Source of the DNA: Mycobacteriales bacterium | GTDB lineage: Bacteria > Actinomycetota > Actinomycetes > Mycobacteriales > QHCD01 | Reading direction: 5' to 3' | Assembly (NCBI GenBank): GCA_036497565.1 | Contig: DASXJE010000188.1 | Coordinates: 38,549 to 102,548, forward strand | Length of the DNA stretch: 64,000 bases | Shown here: positions 35,119 to 45,095 of the stretch, in pieces | How the letters are laid out: each line of letters opens with the position of its first letter | Position numbering within the stretch: the stretch's first letter is position 1 | Position numbers and translations under genes: made by a program | The notes under the pieces: generated by a model | The model's input: only the letters and a program-made list of their open reading frames with translations | What the model was told of the DNA's origin: nothing | Databases searched by the model: none

Positions 35119-37449
35119 ATGAGCAGCCTCTTCGACGTCCCTGATACGCCGTCCGACGGCGACGACACGCCGCGCCGGCCCGGACCCCGCACCCCTGATC
35201 CGGAAGCGCTGCTCGCCGACCTCAACCCGCAGCAGCGGCAGGCGGTGACCCACGCCGGCGGGCCGCTGTTGATCGTGGCCGGTGCGGGATCCGGCAAGAC
35301 CCGGGTGCTCACCCATCGGATCGCCTACCTGCTCGCCGCCCGCGGCGTCTCGCCGGGCCAGATCGTGGCGATCACCTTCACCAACAAGGCGGCCGGCGAG
35401 ATGCGGGAGCGGGTCGCGGGCCTGGTCGGGCGCCGGGCTCGGGCGATGTGGGTGTCGACGTTCCACTCGATGTGTGTGCGGATCCTTCGGGCGGAAGCCA
35501 AGACGGTCGGCCTCACCAGCAACTTCTCGATCTACGACCAGGCCGACTCGCAGCGGCTGATGACCCTCGTCGTGCGCGACCTCGATCTCGATCCGAAGCG
35601 CTATCCACCCCGGTCGCTGGCCGCCCAGGTGAGCAACCTCAAGAACGAACTCGTCGACGAGGAGACGTGGGCGGCGCGGGCGGGCACCGGGATGGAGAAG
35701 GTGCTCGGAGAGGCCTACACGCTCTACCAGCGTCGGCTCCGGCAGGCCAACGCGCTGGATTTCGACGACATCATCATGACCACGGTCAATCTCCTGCAAG
35801 CGTTCCCCGCCGTGGCCGAGCACTACCGGCGCCGGTTCCGGCACGTTCTGGTCGACGAGTACCAGGACACCAACCATGCGCAGTACGTGCTGATCCGCGA
35901 GCTCGTCGGCACCGCGGAGCGCCGTACGGTCGACGGCGACCTCGTCGGCGACGGGGCCGAGGACGCCGTGCCGCCGGCTGAGCTCGCCGTAGTCGGTGAC
36001 GCCGACCAGTCGATCTACGCCTTCCGCGGCGCGACGATCCGCAACATCGTGGAGTTCGAGCGCGATTACCCCGACGCGACGACGGTGCTGCTCGAGCAGA
36101 ACTACCGGTCGACCCAGACGATCCTGTCCGCAGCCAATGCGTTGATTGCGCGCAACGAGAGTCGCCGGGCCAAGAACCTCTGGTCCGACGCCGGTGCCGG
36201 TGAGCAGGTGCGCGGCTATGTCGCCGACAACGAGCACGACGAAGCGGCATGGGTCGCCGGGGAGATCGACCGGCTCGCCGACGCCAAGGAGGCGACGTCG
36301 GCGGATGTCGCCGTCTTCTACCGCACCAACGCGCAGTCGCGGGTGTTCGAGGAGGTCTTCATCCGGGTCGGGCTGCCCTACCGCGTGGTCGGCGGCGTGC
36401 GGTTCTACGAGCGCCGCGAGGTGCGCGATCTGCTGGCCTATCTGCGTACCATCGCCAACCCCGCCGACCTGGTCAGCCTGCGTCGCATCCTCAACACTCC
36501 GCGCCGCGGTATCGGCGACCGGGCGCAGGCGTGCGTCGAGGCGTTGGCGTCGCGGGAGCGGATCTCCTACTCCGACGCCCTCGACCGCGCCGACGACGCA
36601 CCGGGAATCGCGTCCCGCTCGGTCAAGGCGATCACCGACTTCACCGGCCTGATGACCGAGCTCCGCGCGGTCGCCGCCGGCAACGGACCGGCCGCCGTCA
36701 TCGAGGCGGTGCTCGACCGCACCCGCTACCTCGCCGAGCTCGAGGCGAGCACAGATCCGCAGGACGAGGGCCGGGTCGACAACCTCAACGAGTTGGTGTC
36801 CGTCGCCCGCGAATTCGAGGAGCAGCGCGACGGCGGCACGCTCGAAGAGTTTCTCGAGCAGGTTTCGCTGGTCGCCGACGCCGACTCGATCCCCGACTCC
36901 GACTCGGGCGTGGTGACCCTGATGACCCTGCACACCGCCAAGGGCCTGGAGTTCCCGGTCGTCTTCCTCACCGGCATGGAGGACGGGATCTTCCCGCACC
37001 TGCGCACGCTCGCCGACCCCACGGAGCTCGAAGAGGAACGGCGGCTCGCCTACGTCGGCATCACCCGCGCCCAGCGCCGGCTCTACCTCTCCCGTGCGGT
37101 CACCCGCAGCGCCTGGGGGCAGCCGGCCTACAACCCGCCGTCCCGGTTCCTCGACGAGATCCCGCCCGACCTGGTCGCCTGGGAGCGGGACGAGCCACGC
37201 CGGCAGCCGGCCGCGCAGACCCGCGTCGCCGCCCGCGGGCTCGCCGCCGGCACCCTGCGCGGCGGGGTGGGCAACCGGCCCGTCGTATCGCTCGAGATCG
37301 GCGACCGGGTCACCCACGACGCGTTCGGCCTGGGCACCGTGGTGTCGACCAAGGGGGTCGCCGACCGGGCCGAGGCGACGATCGACTTCGGCGGCGACAT
37401 CGGCGCGAAGCGGTTGCTCCTGCGTTACGCCCCGGTCGAGAAGGTCTGA
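35119..37449 (+). CDS. pcrA: UvrD/PcrA-type ATP-dependent DNA helicase
   Basis: SF1A 3'-5' helicase of excision repair and replication restart, 776 residues. It shows LNPQQRQAVTH (Q motif), Walker A AGAGSGKTRVL, LVDEYQDTN (motif II), VVGDADQSIYAFRGA (III), LEQNYRST (IV), TLHTAKGLEFPVVFL (V) and YVGITRAQRRLYL (VI). The C-terminal segment (about 690-776) has the GDRVTHDAFGLGTVV polymerase-binding type fold seen in PcrA. ATG 35119 is preferred to GTG 35107 because TATCGT at 35103-35108, a -10-like box, covers the GTG. It is divergent from chorismate mutase. Confidence 0.95.
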   Translation: MSSLFDVPDTPSDGDDTPRRPGPRTPDPEALLADLNPQQRQAVTHAGGPLLIVAGAGSGKTRVLTHRIAYLLAARGVSPGQIVAITFTNKAAGEMRERVAGLVGRRARAMWVSTFHSMCVRILRAEAKTVGLTSNFSIYDQADSQRLMTLVVRDLDLDPKRYPPRSLAAQVSNLKNELVDEETWAARAGTGMEKVLGEAYTLYQRRLRQANALDFDDIIMTTVNLLQAFPAVAEHYRRRFRHVLVDEYQDTNHAQYVLIRELVGTAERRTVDGDLVGDGAEDAVPPAELAVVGDADQSIYAFRGATIRNIVEFERDYPDATTVLLEQNYRSTQTILSAANALIARNESRRAKNLWSDAGAGEQVRGYVADNEHDEAAWVAGEIDRLADAKEATSADVAVFYRTNAQSRVFEEVFIRVGLPYRVVGGVRFYERREVRDLLAYLRTIANPADLVSLRRILNTPRRGIGDRAQACVEALASRERISYSDALDRADDAPGIASRSVKAITDFTGLMTELRAVAAGNGPAAVIEAVLDRTRYLAELEASTDPQDEGRVDNLNELVSVAREFEEQRDGGTLEEFLEQVSLVADADSIPDSDSGVVTLMTLHTAKGLEFPVVFLTGMEDGIFPHLRTLADPTELEEERRLAYVGITRAQRRLYLSRAVTRSAWGQPAYNPPSRFLDEIPPDLVAWERDEPRRQPAAQTRVAARGLAAGTLRGGVGNRPVVSLEIGDRVTHDAFGLGTVVSTKGVADRAEATIDFGGDIGAKRLLLRYAPVEKV

Positions 37450-37459
37450 CCTGGGTGGG

Positions 37460-38422
37460 CTACCCGAACTCTGCGCGGGCCGTCCGCCACCGGTCGGCGA
37501 AGGGGACGAACGTCCCGGGGTGCAGGAACTGCCGCGGCCGGTCGTCGCCGCGCAGGTAGATCGTTTCGTAGAGCCAGAGGTCGTGCGCCTGGCCGAAGGC
37601 GTAGCGGGCGGCGGCCCGGTCGAGCAGCTCGGTCCCGATCGCGCGGACCGCCCGGTAGCCGGCGAGGAATGCCGCGCACCGCGATCCCGCCAGGTGCAGC
37701 GAGAGGTACATCGCGCGGACGATCTCGTCGGCGGCGTGGGCGGGTTCGGCCTTGTCCCAGTCGATGACCGCGGCGACCACGCTGCCGGTGAAGAAGAGGT
37801 TGGATTCCTGGTAGTCGCCGTGAATCATCTGCACAGGTTCCGGATCGGGTGCCGGCGGTACGGGGTCGGCACCGGACCGCAGCCAGCGTTCCCTGCTGCG
37901 CAGCCGTTGCAGTGCCCACTGCTCCTGCACATCCGGATCGGGGCGTCGCTCGATCACCTCGACGATGTCCGCCAGTCGATGGAGGGTGTCCTCCCGGCTG
38001 GGCAGGTCGGGCACCGGCGACGGCGTGAACGCGTAGTCCGCGAGCGCGAGGTGCACCCGGGCGAGCATGTCTCCCATCGACTGCGCGTGCTCGGGGGTGA
38101 GGTCGTCGCGGGCCACCTGCCGCCCCGGCGCGTAGCTGAACAGGGAGTACAGCCGGCCGGCGTGGTCGACGACGCGGTCGCCGGCCGGGGTCGGGATCGC
38201 GGCAGGCGCCGGAATGCCGTGGTCACGGGCGTACCCGATGACGTCATGCTCCCGTTCGACCAGGGAACGGTCGGTACGCCGGTGGCGACGCAGCACCAGC
38301 CGACGGACCGGCGTCGTGACGACGAACGTCTCGTTCATCGTCCCGAGCGCGGTCGGAGTGACGTCCCCGACGGGTTCCAGGCGCCACGCGTCGAGGACCG
38401 CGCGGAGTTGGCCGGCGCTCAC
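37460..38422 (-). CDS. Aminoglycoside phosphotransferase-family kinase
   Basis: APH/choline-kinase-fold protein, 320 residues, phosphorylating an unknown small molecule. Motifs are the ATP-binding LVLRRHRR lysine region, the catalytic loop MIHGDYQESNLFF and the metal-binding VIDWDKAE. Despite the family name, antibiotic resistance should not be assumed; many members are housekeeping kinases. GTG 38422 has no SD, but CATCCT lies seven bases upstream on the coding strand. The gene converges with pcrA and has its own start signal. Confidence 0.86.
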   Translation of the reverse strand: MSAGQLRAVLDAWRLEPVGDVTPTALGTMNETFVVTTPVRRLVLRRHRRTDRSLVEREHDVIGYARDHGIPAPAAIPTPAGDRVVDHAGRLYSLFSYAPGRQVARDDLTPEHAQSMGDMLARVHLALADYAFTPSPVPDLPSREDTLHRLADIVEVIERRPDPDVQEQWALQRLRSRERWLRSGADPVPPAPDPEPVQMIHGDYQESNLFFTGSVVAAVIDWDKAEPAHAADEIVRAMYLSLHLAGSRCAAFLAGYRAVRAIGTELLDRAAARYAFGQAHDLWLYETIYLRGDDRPRQFLHPGTFVPFADRWRTARAEFG

Positions 38423-38450
38423 CAGAGACAGGATGCGTCTTGCCTCTCGG

Positions 38451-39086
38451 TCACGCAGAGAGCCGGAACGGCGGATACCGGTCGGTGACGAGAACGATGG
38501 CGTAGGCGAGGACCCGGTTGTGCCACCGGAGGACGCCCTCGATGAAGGTGAAGATCCCCCGCGGATACCGACCGGTGAACAGGATGGCGAACCAGGTGAT
38601 AATCAGCACCACCACGACCGCGATATCCAGGAACGCCAGCACGATGTAATGCGGAATAGCGAGGAACCACTTCACCAGTGGCAACCACCGGTTGAGGTCG
38701 CGCTCGGCATCGGGGTAGTCGTATTCGAGATGAACAGACTGGTGATCTGTGGTGGACGGATACTGGTCGTCCATCAGGGCTAGGAATGCCGTGAGGCGGG
38801 TGCTGAACCGTTGGAGCTCGAGATTCCAGTCGAACCACCATCGGGGGTACTTCTTGCGGAAGAGAATCATCAGTAACGGGCCGAAGAAGAGCAGGCCGCC
38901 CGCTCCTGCAGCGACCACCCGGCTCGTATGCCCGGACGACCATTGCCACGTCTGGCCGGACACGGCGCCGAGCACGATCGCGATCGGGATGATGACGAAT
39001 ATCCGGAAGAAGGTCGTCAAGCGATTCAGTGTTCGATCGGGATAGTCGACCGAGAATTGAACGGGGTAGGTCGTCGTGGGCTGCAT
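38451..39086 (-). CDS. DUF4389 family membrane protein
   Basis: Integral membrane protein, 211 residues, with about four helices: near 20-38 (LTTFFRIFVIIPIAIVLGAV), 53-71, 139-158 and 162-178. It starts MQPTTTYPVQFSVDYPDR and has the repeated RxPRGxFxF/GxLRWxxRVxAY pattern (GRYPRGIFTFIEGVLRWHNR) of DUF4389. ATG 39086 has AAGGGAG eight bases upstream. Codons are less extreme in GC than those of the neighbours. Function unknown. Confidence 0.85.
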   Translation of the reverse strand: MQPTTTYPVQFSVDYPDRTLNRLTTFFRIFVIIPIAIVLGAVSGQTWQWSSGHTSRVVAAGAGGLLFFGPLLMILFRKKYPRWWFDWNLELQRFSTRLTAFLALMDDQYPSTTDHQSVHLEYDYPDAERDLNRWLPLVKWFLAIPHYIVLAFLDIAVVVVLIITWFAILFTGRYPRGIFTFIEGVLRWHNRVLAYAIVLVTDRYPPFRLSA

Positions 39087-39205
39087 TGCGCACTCCCTTC
39101 GAGTACCTCTGACTACGGTGCACAAAGGTAGCCAAAATCGAGGGAGTTCATCCGGACGCCACGCGTGCCGGTGCGGGCGCGTCTAGATCGGGTTAGGGGC
39201 GAGCG

Positions 39206-40426
39206 TCACCTCGGCCAGACCGCGAAGCCCTCCGGGATGTGCCGGTCGGCGTCGTCGGCCGGGATGGTGAGTTGTGCAACGCCCCGCGCCCCGGCGACCT
39301 CCATGCCGGTGGAGCCGCCACCGTCGAACATCGCCGCGTCGGTCGCGCCCATCGACATCATGACCGCGCTCGCCCCACGCAGCGAGAGGCCCTGGCGGCC
39401 CTTCTTCCCGCCGTCGATGGAGCCCTCGCAGGCGATCATGATGAGGGTCTTGCCGCCGTTGGAGACGCCGACGAGGGTGCGGGCCAACGGGCGGTCGGCG
39501 ACGCAGGCCGGGCCGAGGTATTTGCCCTTGTGGATCAGGCCGAGGCCGACGCCGATGGCCGAGTCGACCCCGGTGTGCGACGTGCTGTGCATCCGGATGT
39601 CGACCGTGATCGGCCCGCCGACATGCAGGCCGGCGGCGTCGAGGCTGCGGGCCCCTGAGCCCTGCCCGACGATGGCGTAGCCGCCGGGCGGGACGGCCTT
39701 GGAGGTCAGGGTGTTGGACACCGAGACGACCTTGCCGTGCGACACGATGGCCTCGCGCAGCGGCGACTGCGTCGGGGCCAACCACTTGCGCGACGCGGCG
39801 CCCCAGTACTTGTCGAACAGCGTGATGCCGTTGCTGGCAAGGAAGTCGGTGTTGTAGGACTGCGCGTGCACCCAGGACTTACCCGGCGAGATCCCGGTGG
39901 TCAGCCAGAGCTGTCCGGTGGCGGCGCGGCCGTCCAGGCCTCTGAGCATGACGTTCTGCGGTGTGCTCAGGCCCTTGATCGCCCGCCCGCCGCGAAGTAC
40001 CTCAGGGCCGAGGCTGGCCCAGGTTTTCCCCCAGTCGAAGAAGTCGCCGTTGATTGCGGCATAGGCGCCGGAGGTGGAGAACTTTTCGCGCAGCGTCTCG
40101 AGGAAGGTGATCGGGCCGCGCAGCAGCGGCCCGGGTCGGACCCGGGGAGTGCCGTAGACCGTTGCCCTCGCCCCGTACATCGGCGTACCGGTGGTGCGGG
40201 TGAACTTGCGGACGGTGACCCCGGGCTTCTGGTAGACGATCGCGCCCTGGCCGAACGGGCTGGTCGGCGGATCGCACTGCACGTCCTGCCCCTTGTAGGT
40301 GCCGACGATGGCGCCGGGACTCGGATGAGCCGCCGAACCGCCCGGGCCCTCGGCGCCGGCGACACTCGGCACAAGGACGCCGATAGCGGCCGTTGCCGCC
40401 GCGGCGATGACTGCGACCTTGCGCAT
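39206..40426 (-). CDS. Secreted phosphodiester glycosidase (NAGPA-domain) protein
   Basis: Exported protein, 406 residues, with a classical signal peptide: MRKVAVIAAAATAAIGVLV, cleavage after about residue 25 (SVAGA). The mature part carries a phosphodiester glycosidase (NAGPA, DUF2233-like) domain shown by GAYAAINGDFFDWGKTW, SVGIGLGLI-type segments, TLIMIACEGS and the C-terminal MSMGATDAAMFDGGGSTGM signature. In animals this fold removes GlcNAc from GlcNAc-1-phosphodiesters; a bacterial cell-wall polymer substrate is plausible but unproved. ATG 40426 has GGGAG about eight bases upstream. The 183-base gap upstream contains TAGAAT on the minus strand, a possible -10 box. Confidence 0.88.
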   Translation of the reverse strand: MRKVAVIAAAATAAIGVLVPSVAGAEGPGGSAAHPSPGAIVGTYKGQDVQCDPPTSPFGQGAIVYQKPGVTVRKFTRTTGTPMYGARATVYGTPRVRPGPLLRGPITFLETLREKFSTSGAYAAINGDFFDWGKTWASLGPEVLRGGRAIKGLSTPQNVMLRGLDGRAATGQLWLTTGISPGKSWVHAQSYNTDFLASNGITLFDKYWGAASRKWLAPTQSPLREAIVSHGKVVSVSNTLTSKAVPPGGYAIVGQGSGARSLDAAGLHVGGPITVDIRMHSTSHTGVDSAIGVGLGLIHKGKYLGPACVADRPLARTLVGVSNGGKTLIMIACEGSIDGGKKGRQGLSLRGASAVMMSMGATDAAMFDGGGSTGMEVAGARGVAQLTIPADDADRHIPEGFAVWPR

Positions 40427-40609
40427 GGGCAGACTCCCGTCCCCGAATCCCGTAATCGGGAGATTACATAACGTGATTCTAGCGGCCAGCGCGGAGAAGC
40501 ATGTGCGAAAAATAGCGCCAAGTCGCCGCAATCCGGTCCGCCGCCGCGCCGTATCGGCGGGAGTGGTCGGCGGTGCAGCACGCGATCCGATGCGTTGTTA
40601 GCGTGTGGC

Positions 40610-41782
40610 GTGGCCAAGACGACGAAGAAGTCACGCCCCACCGCGGCCACCGCCGCGTCCCGGGCGGGCTCGGCCGTGCGACGACCGACGACCCGGTCGA
40701 GCGGCGATGTGGCGATCCGATCCGCCGGCTGGCGTGGGCAGGGACTCGTCGTCGGCGCGATCTCCGGATGGAGTCGGGTCGCCGGCGTGGCCGCTGCCGC
40801 GGCGGCGCTGTGCCTGCTGATCCGACCCTTTGTCCCGGCGGCGAGCGCGGGCGGCCGCCAGATCGGCGCCACGCCCGGGGTCGCCTCCCTGGCTGCGTGG
40901 CTCCCGGCGATCGTGCTGCTCGCCGCGGCGGGCGTCTCGGCGGCCACCGGGCGGCTCCCGCGACTCGGGCTGGCGGTGATCGGCGCGGCGGGTGCCCTGG
41001 CCGTCGGGATCGGGCTGCGGTGGGTGTGGCTGCTCGACACCGGGCACCGGACGGTCCTCGACCTGCCGGTCGGCGGGCAGGCGCTGGCCGGCAACCGGTA
41101 CGCCGTCGGCCCCGGGCTCTGGCTCGGGATCGCCGCTGCCGGACTGCTCGTCCTGGGCCTGGTCGCCGCCGTCGCCGGGTGGGCCCGCACGGTCACCGAG
41201 GACGACGGGAGCCTCGACGGGTGGCGGCCGACCTTCAGCGCACTCGGATTGTTCGTCGGCGCGATCGCGGCGATCGCGTTCAGCATGGCCCCGAGCGATT
41301 CGGCCCTCAGCGTCGCGCCGCCCTCGGTCATCCAGCAGACCGGCATCGGCCGGATCGGCGGGCTGATCCTGGTCATCGTGGTCGTCGCATGCTGCGTACT
41401 CGCGGCGACCTTCCGGCCGTGGCTGGCGACGGTCGGGATCCTGGCCTCGGTCGGGGTCGTTCTGCTCGCCCTGTCGATCGACAATCTCGTGGTCATCACC
41501 CGATCGCGCGACCTGGCGACCAGCGTCGGGACGGTCGCCGAAGTGGTGTCCGCGGTCCTCGTGCTCCTGCTCGCGGCCGGAGCCGTGCTCGTTCCGACCG
41601 GCTCGCCGGCCGACCGCAGCGAACCGGCGGGTCGGCCGGCAACGGCCAAGAAGGCAGCGCCCGCGACAGCCAAGAAGGCAGGGCCGGCGACGGCGAAGAA
41701 GGCAGGATCGGCGCAGGGCCGCAAGCCCCGCGGCCGCGCGGTCGGCGGGCAGCCCTCTACCCGCCGAACCGGCCGGCCCTAG
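40610..41782 (+). CDS. Multi-pass membrane protein with Ala-Lys repeat tail
   Basis: A 390-residue protein of unknown function. A basic N-terminus ([11 protein letters not shown], about 45 residues) is followed by some eight hydrophobic helices from about 57 to 340, including [20 protein letters not shown] and [19 protein letters not shown]. The C-terminal tail is highly basic, with three tandem ATAKKAxP octapeptides and an Arg-rich end (KPRGRAVGG). The tail could contact nucleic acid or acidic lipid; nothing in the sequence identifies a substrate. GTG 40610 gives the most natural start; TTG 40595 is also open. Confidence 0.72.
   Translation: MAKTTKKSRPTAATAASRAGSAVRRPTTRSSGDVAIRSAGWRGQGLVVGAISGWSRVAGVAAAAAALCLLIRPFVPAASAGGRQIGATPGVASLAAWLPAIVLLAAAGVSAATGRLPRLGLAVIGAAGALAVGIGLRWVWLLDTGHRTVLDLPVGGQALAGNRYAVGPGLWLGIAAAGLLVLGLVAAVAGWARTVTEDDGSLDGWRPTFSALGLFVGAIAAIAFSMAPSDSALSVAPPSVIQQTGIGRIGGLILVIVVVACCVLAATFRPWLATVGILASVGVVLLALSIDNLVVITRSRDLATSVGTVAEVVSAVLVLLLAAGAVLVPTGSPADRSEPAGRPATAKKAAPATAKKAGPATAKKAGSAQGRKPRGRAVGGQPSTRRTGRP
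41639..41710. repeat. 24-bp tandem repeat encoding Ala-Lys octapeptides
   Basis: Three consecutive 24-bp units (41639-41662, 41663-41686, 41687-41710), each containing a (C/G)AAGAAGGCAG core, encode [16 protein letters not shown] and ATAKKAGS. The in-frame unit length allows copy-number change. Confidence 0.88.
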
Positions 41783-41834
41783 TGCACACTGGGTCCGTCG
41801 GCACCGGGGCCGTCGTCGTCGTCCGGGAGGGCCA

Positions 41835-42239
41835 GTGAGCGGTCGGATTCGGGTCGTGGTGGCGAAGCCCGGTCTCGATGGTCACGACCGGGGCGCGAAG
41901 GTGGTGGCCCGCGCGCTGCGCGACGCCGGGATGGAGGTCGTCTACACCGGCCTGCACCAGACGCCCGAGCAGATCGTGGCGACGGTCATCCAGGAGGACG
42001 CCGACTGCGTCGGGCTCTCGGTGCTCTCCGGCGCGCACATGACACTGTTCACCCGGGTGCTGGAGCTGCTGCATGCGCAGGGCGCCACCGACGTCGTGGT
42101 CTTCGGAGGCGGCATCATCCCCGAAGGCGACATCCCCGAGCTGGAGAAGCTAGGTGTGGCCAAAGTCTTCACACCCGGGGCCACCACGCAGGCCATCGTC
42201 GACTGGGTGACCGAACACGTCGGGGCGCCCGCGACCTGA
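41835..42239 (+). CDS. Stand-alone cobalamin (B12)-binding domain protein
   Basis: A 134-residue protein equivalent to the C-terminal B12-binding domain of methylmalonyl-CoA mutase. It has DGHDRG (15-20; His17 is the lower cobalt ligand), [12 protein letters not shown] and [12 protein letters not shown]. Such free domains act as the small subunit of acyl-CoA mutases whose catalytic chain is encoded separately; none is in this window. sucCD lies directly downstream, which fits use of succinyl-CoA but is only context. GTG 41835 has GGGAGGG at 41826-41832, very close to the start. Confidence 0.9.
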   Translation: MSGRIRVVVAKPGLDGHDRGAKVVARALRDAGMEVVYTGLHQTPEQIVATVIQEDADCVGLSVLSGAHMTLFTRVLELLHAQGATDVVVFGGGIIPEGDIPELEKLGVAKVFTPGATTQAIVDWVTEHVGAPAT

Positions 42240-42331
42240 CGGGCCCCGCACGGGCGGCCGACGGCGCCGCGGATACCCTCGCATGCGGCCCGCGACGCGG
42301 CGGGACGGACGGTGCGGACAGGACGGACGCA

Positions 42332-43519
42332 GTGGACCTGTACGAATTCCAGGCGAAGGAACTCTTCGCCAAGCATGGCGTGCCGGTACTCGCCGGCGAG
42401 GTCGCGACGACACCGGACGAGGCGCAAGCCATCGCCGGGCGCATCGGCGGACCGGTCGTGGTCAAGGCCCAGGTCAAGACCGGGGGCCGCGGAAAGGCCG
42501 GCGGGGTGAAGCTCGCCGAGACTCCGGCCGAGGCGGCGGAGAAGGCGACGGCCATCCTCGGGATGGACATCAAGGGCCACACCGTGCACCGGGTGCTGGT
42601 CACCGAGGCCAGTGACATCGCCGAGGAGTACTACCTCTCCTTCCTGCTCGACCGCGCCAACCGGACGTTCCTCGCCATCGGCTCGGTCGAGGGCGGCGTC
42701 GAGATCGAAGAGACCGCGCGCACCAAGCCGGACGCGCTGGCCCGGATACCGATCGACCCATTGGCCGGAGTCGACGCCGACACGGCGCGCCGCATCGTGG
42801 CGGCGGCCCGGTTCCCGGCCCAGATCGCCGAGCAGACCGCGCAGGTCGTCGTCGCGCTGTGGAAGGTGTTCACCGCCGAGGACGCGACGCTCGTCGAGGT
42901 GAACCCGCTCGTCCAGACGCCCGGCGGAGCGGTGATCGCCCTGGACGGCAAGGTGACGCTCGACGACAACGCCGCCTTCCGGCAGCCGGGCCATGCCGCT
43001 TTCGCCGATGCCGCGGCCGACGACCCGCTCGAGGCGCGCGCGAAGGAGAAGCACCTCAACTACGTCAAGCTCGACGGCGAGGTCGGGATCATCGGGAACG
43101 GCGCCGGGCTGGTGATGTCCACGTTGGACGTGGTCGCCTACGCCGGGGAACGGCACGGCGGGGTCCGGCCGGCCAACTTCCTCGACATCGGCGGGGGCGC
43201 CAGCGCCGAGGTGATGGCAGACGGGCTGGAGATCATCCTGTCCGACCGCTCGGTGCGCAGCGTCTTCGTCAACGTCTTCGGCGGCATCACGGCCTGCGAC
43301 GCGGTCGCCAACGGCATCGTCCAGGCGTTCGGTCTGCTCGAGCAGAAGGGCGAGAAGGTCGACAAGCCGCTGGTGGTCCGCCTGGACGGCAACAACGCCG
43401 AGGCCGGCCGCGCCATCCTCACCGAGGCCGACCTGCCCGGGGTGGCGCAGTTGGACACGATGGACGGAGCGGCCGAACGCGCCGCCGAACTCGCGGCGAC
43501 GACCGCACAAGGAGCCTGA
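42332..43519 (+). CDS. sucC: Succinate-CoA ligase (ADP-forming) beta subunit
   Basis: Beta chain of succinyl-CoA synthetase, which makes ATP or GTP from succinyl-CoA in the TCA cycle. The 395-residue product starts [19 protein letters not shown] and has the ATP-grasp features [18 protein letters not shown] and LVEVNPLV, then the C-terminal CoA-ligase part with NFLDIGGGA and [12 protein letters not shown]. The GTG start has a GGACGG region about nine bases upstream. TACCCT at 42274-42279 is a possible -10 box. sucD follows after three bases. Confidence 0.97.
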   Translation: MDLYEFQAKELFAKHGVPVLAGEVATTPDEAQAIAGRIGGPVVVKAQVKTGGRGKAGGVKLAETPAEAAEKATAILGMDIKGHTVHRVLVTEASDIAEEYYLSFLLDRANRTFLAIGSVEGGVEIEETARTKPDALARIPIDPLAGVDADTARRIVAAARFPAQIAEQTAQVVVALWKVFTAEDATLVEVNPLVQTPGGAVIALDGKVTLDDNAAFRQPGHAAFADAAADDPLEARAKEKHLNYVKLDGEVGIIGNGAGLVMSTLDVVAYAGERHGGVRPANFLDIGGGASAEVMADGLEIILSDRSVRSVFVNVFGGITACDAVANGIVQAFGLLEQKGEKVDKPLVVRLDGNNAEAGRAILTEADLPGVAQLDTMDGAAERAAELAATTAQGA

Positions 43520-43522
43520 GCC

Positions 43523-44410
43523 ATGGCGATCTTCCTCACCGAGACCAGCCGGGTCATCGTGCAGGGGATGACCGGGTCGGAGGGCTCCAAGCACACCCGT
43601 CGGATGCTCGCCGCCGGCACGCAGGTCGTCGGCGGCGTCACCCCGGGAAAGGGCGGGCAGAAGGTCGACTTCGGTGGCACCTCGCTCCCGGTCTTCGACT
43701 CCGTCAGTGACGCGATGGCCGAGACCGGGGCCGACGTCACCGTGTGCTTCGTCCCGCCCCGGTTCGCCCGCGCCGCGGTCATCGAGGCTGTCGACGCCCG
43801 TATCCCGCTGGCGATCCTGATCACCGAGGGCATCCCGGTGCATGACTCGACCGCGTTCTGGGCTCATGCCGTCGCCGCCGGCGGGGCGACCCGCATCGTC
43901 GGACCCAACTGCCCCGGCGTCGCCAGCCCGGGCCGATCCAACGCCGGGATCATTCCGGCCGACATTACGCAGCCGGGGCGGGTCGGGTTGGTCAGCAAGT
44001 CCGGCACGCTGACCTACCAGATGATGTACGAACTGCGCGACGTCGGTTTCTCCACCTGCGTCGGCATCGGCGGCGACCCGGTCATCGGCACCACGCACAT
44101 CGACTGCCTGCAGGCCTTCGAGGACGACCCCGATACCGACGCGATCGTGATGATCGGCGAGATCGGCGGCGACGCGGAGGAACGCGCCGCCGACTACATC
44201 AAGGCGCACATCACCAAGCCGGTCGTCGGCTACGTCGCCGGTTTCACCGCGCCGGAGGGCAAGACCATGGGCCACGCCGGCGCGATCGTGTCCGGGTCGT
44301 CCGGTACGGCGCAGGCGAAGAAGGACGCGCTCGAGGCCGCCGGGGTGCGGGTCGGGCAGACGCCCAGCGAGACCGCCGGCCTGATGAAGGAGACGATGGG
44401 CTCCCGCTAG
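43523..44410 (+). CDS. sucD: Succinate-CoA ligase (ADP-forming) alpha subunit
   Basis: Alpha chain, 295 residues, holding the CoA site and the phosphorylated histidine. It shows [36 protein letters not shown], the SKSGTLTYQ loop and the active-site [10 protein letters not shown] (His251). ATG 43523 has AAGGAG eight bases upstream, overlapping the sucC end. It is the last gene of a two-gene operon; the 158 bases after it hold no clear terminator. Confidence 0.97.
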   Translation: MAIFLTETSRVIVQGMTGSEGSKHTRRMLAAGTQVVGGVTPGKGGQKVDFGGTSLPVFDSVSDAMAETGADVTVCFVPPRFARAAVIEAVDARIPLAILITEGIPVHDSTAFWAHAVAAGGATRIVGPNCPGVASPGRSNAGIIPADITQPGRVGLVSKSGTLTYQMMYELRDVGFSTCVGIGGDPVIGTTHIDCLQAFEDDPDTDAIVMIGEIGGDAEERAADYIKAHITKPVVGYVAGFTAPEGKTMGHAGAIVSGSSGTAQAKKDALEAAGVRVGQTPSETAGLMKETMGSR

Positions 44411-44568
44411 AAACGCGGGTCAGCCTGCATCCCCTCGTCGCCGCCGGGTGCCACCTCAGCGCGTTTTGTCTGGACGCGCGGGTACCTCCGGAGCGATCAT
44501 TGACCGCGGGCGGTTAAGCGACGCCTCATGGGGCTGATCGGTTAGTCCGGGTTGGTGAGGTGCAGGCG

Positions 44569-44994
44569 ATGGCGCGGGAGTTCGAGGTGTCGCCCAGGGT
44601 CGTCGTCGGCGTGCTCGGCGTCGTCGTCCTGGCGGTGTCGTTCCTTCCGTGGTTCCACGTCGTCGCCGCCGAACAGAGCGGGCAGGTCGGGGCCGTCGTG
44701 CCGCCCGACCAGTGGGCCTGGGACAGCGCCGTGGGCTCGTCGTTCGTCGTGCTGGCCGCGCTCGCCGGTCTCCTCGCCAGCCGGCCGGGGCACGGCGTGC
44801 TCACTGCGGCCGCCGCGCTGGCCGCCGCCGTGCTCGGCCTGATCCGGGTGGCGATCTCGCCGGCTACCCAGGTGCTCGGTGAGTCCCTCGCGCTGCAGCG
44901 CACGGGCTGGCTGGTGCTGGCCGTCGTCGCGGTCGCCGTACAGGCCGCTCTGGCCGCGGCGGCCATGCGGAGAAGCGCCCCGGCGGTGCGCTGA
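44569..44994 (+). CDS. Small four-helix membrane protein
   Basis: A 141-residue protein with four helices (about 10-28, 54-70, 75-94 and 111-132). After helix 1 it has FLPWFHVV, like the FMPWFGVD of the next gene, so the two look paralogous. Both have an outside loop between helices 1 and 2 and a similar helix pattern. ATG 44569 is preferred to GTG 44560 because GAGG at 44557-44560 is eight bases upstream. Function unknown. Confidence 0.75.
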   Translation: MAREFEVSPRVVVGVLGVVVLAVSFLPWFHVVAAEQSGQVGAVVPPDQWAWDSAVGSSFVVLAALAGLLASRPGHGVLTAAAALAAAVLGLIRVAISPATQVLGESLALQRTGWLVLAVVAVAVQAALAAAAMRRSAPAVR

Positions 44995-45095
44995 CCGCAA
45001 TCGTGCCGAGCAGCCGCGACGGCCGGATTCGCCGCGCTACAGTGCGAGTGTGATCTACCCGTTGTGGTGGATCTGTCCGAGTTGGAGGCCACCCC

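Noticed and set aside
37460..38422. Antibiotic-resistance gene call for the aminoglycoside phosphotransferase-fold protein
   Set aside because: Only the general kinase motifs are visible; the family is mostly non-resistance kinases and nothing nearby suggests a resistance cassette.
44403..44475. Short hairpins after sucD (CCCGC/GCGGG and GCGCG/CGCGC) as a terminator
   Set aside because: Five-base stems with no T tract occur by chance often at this GC content.
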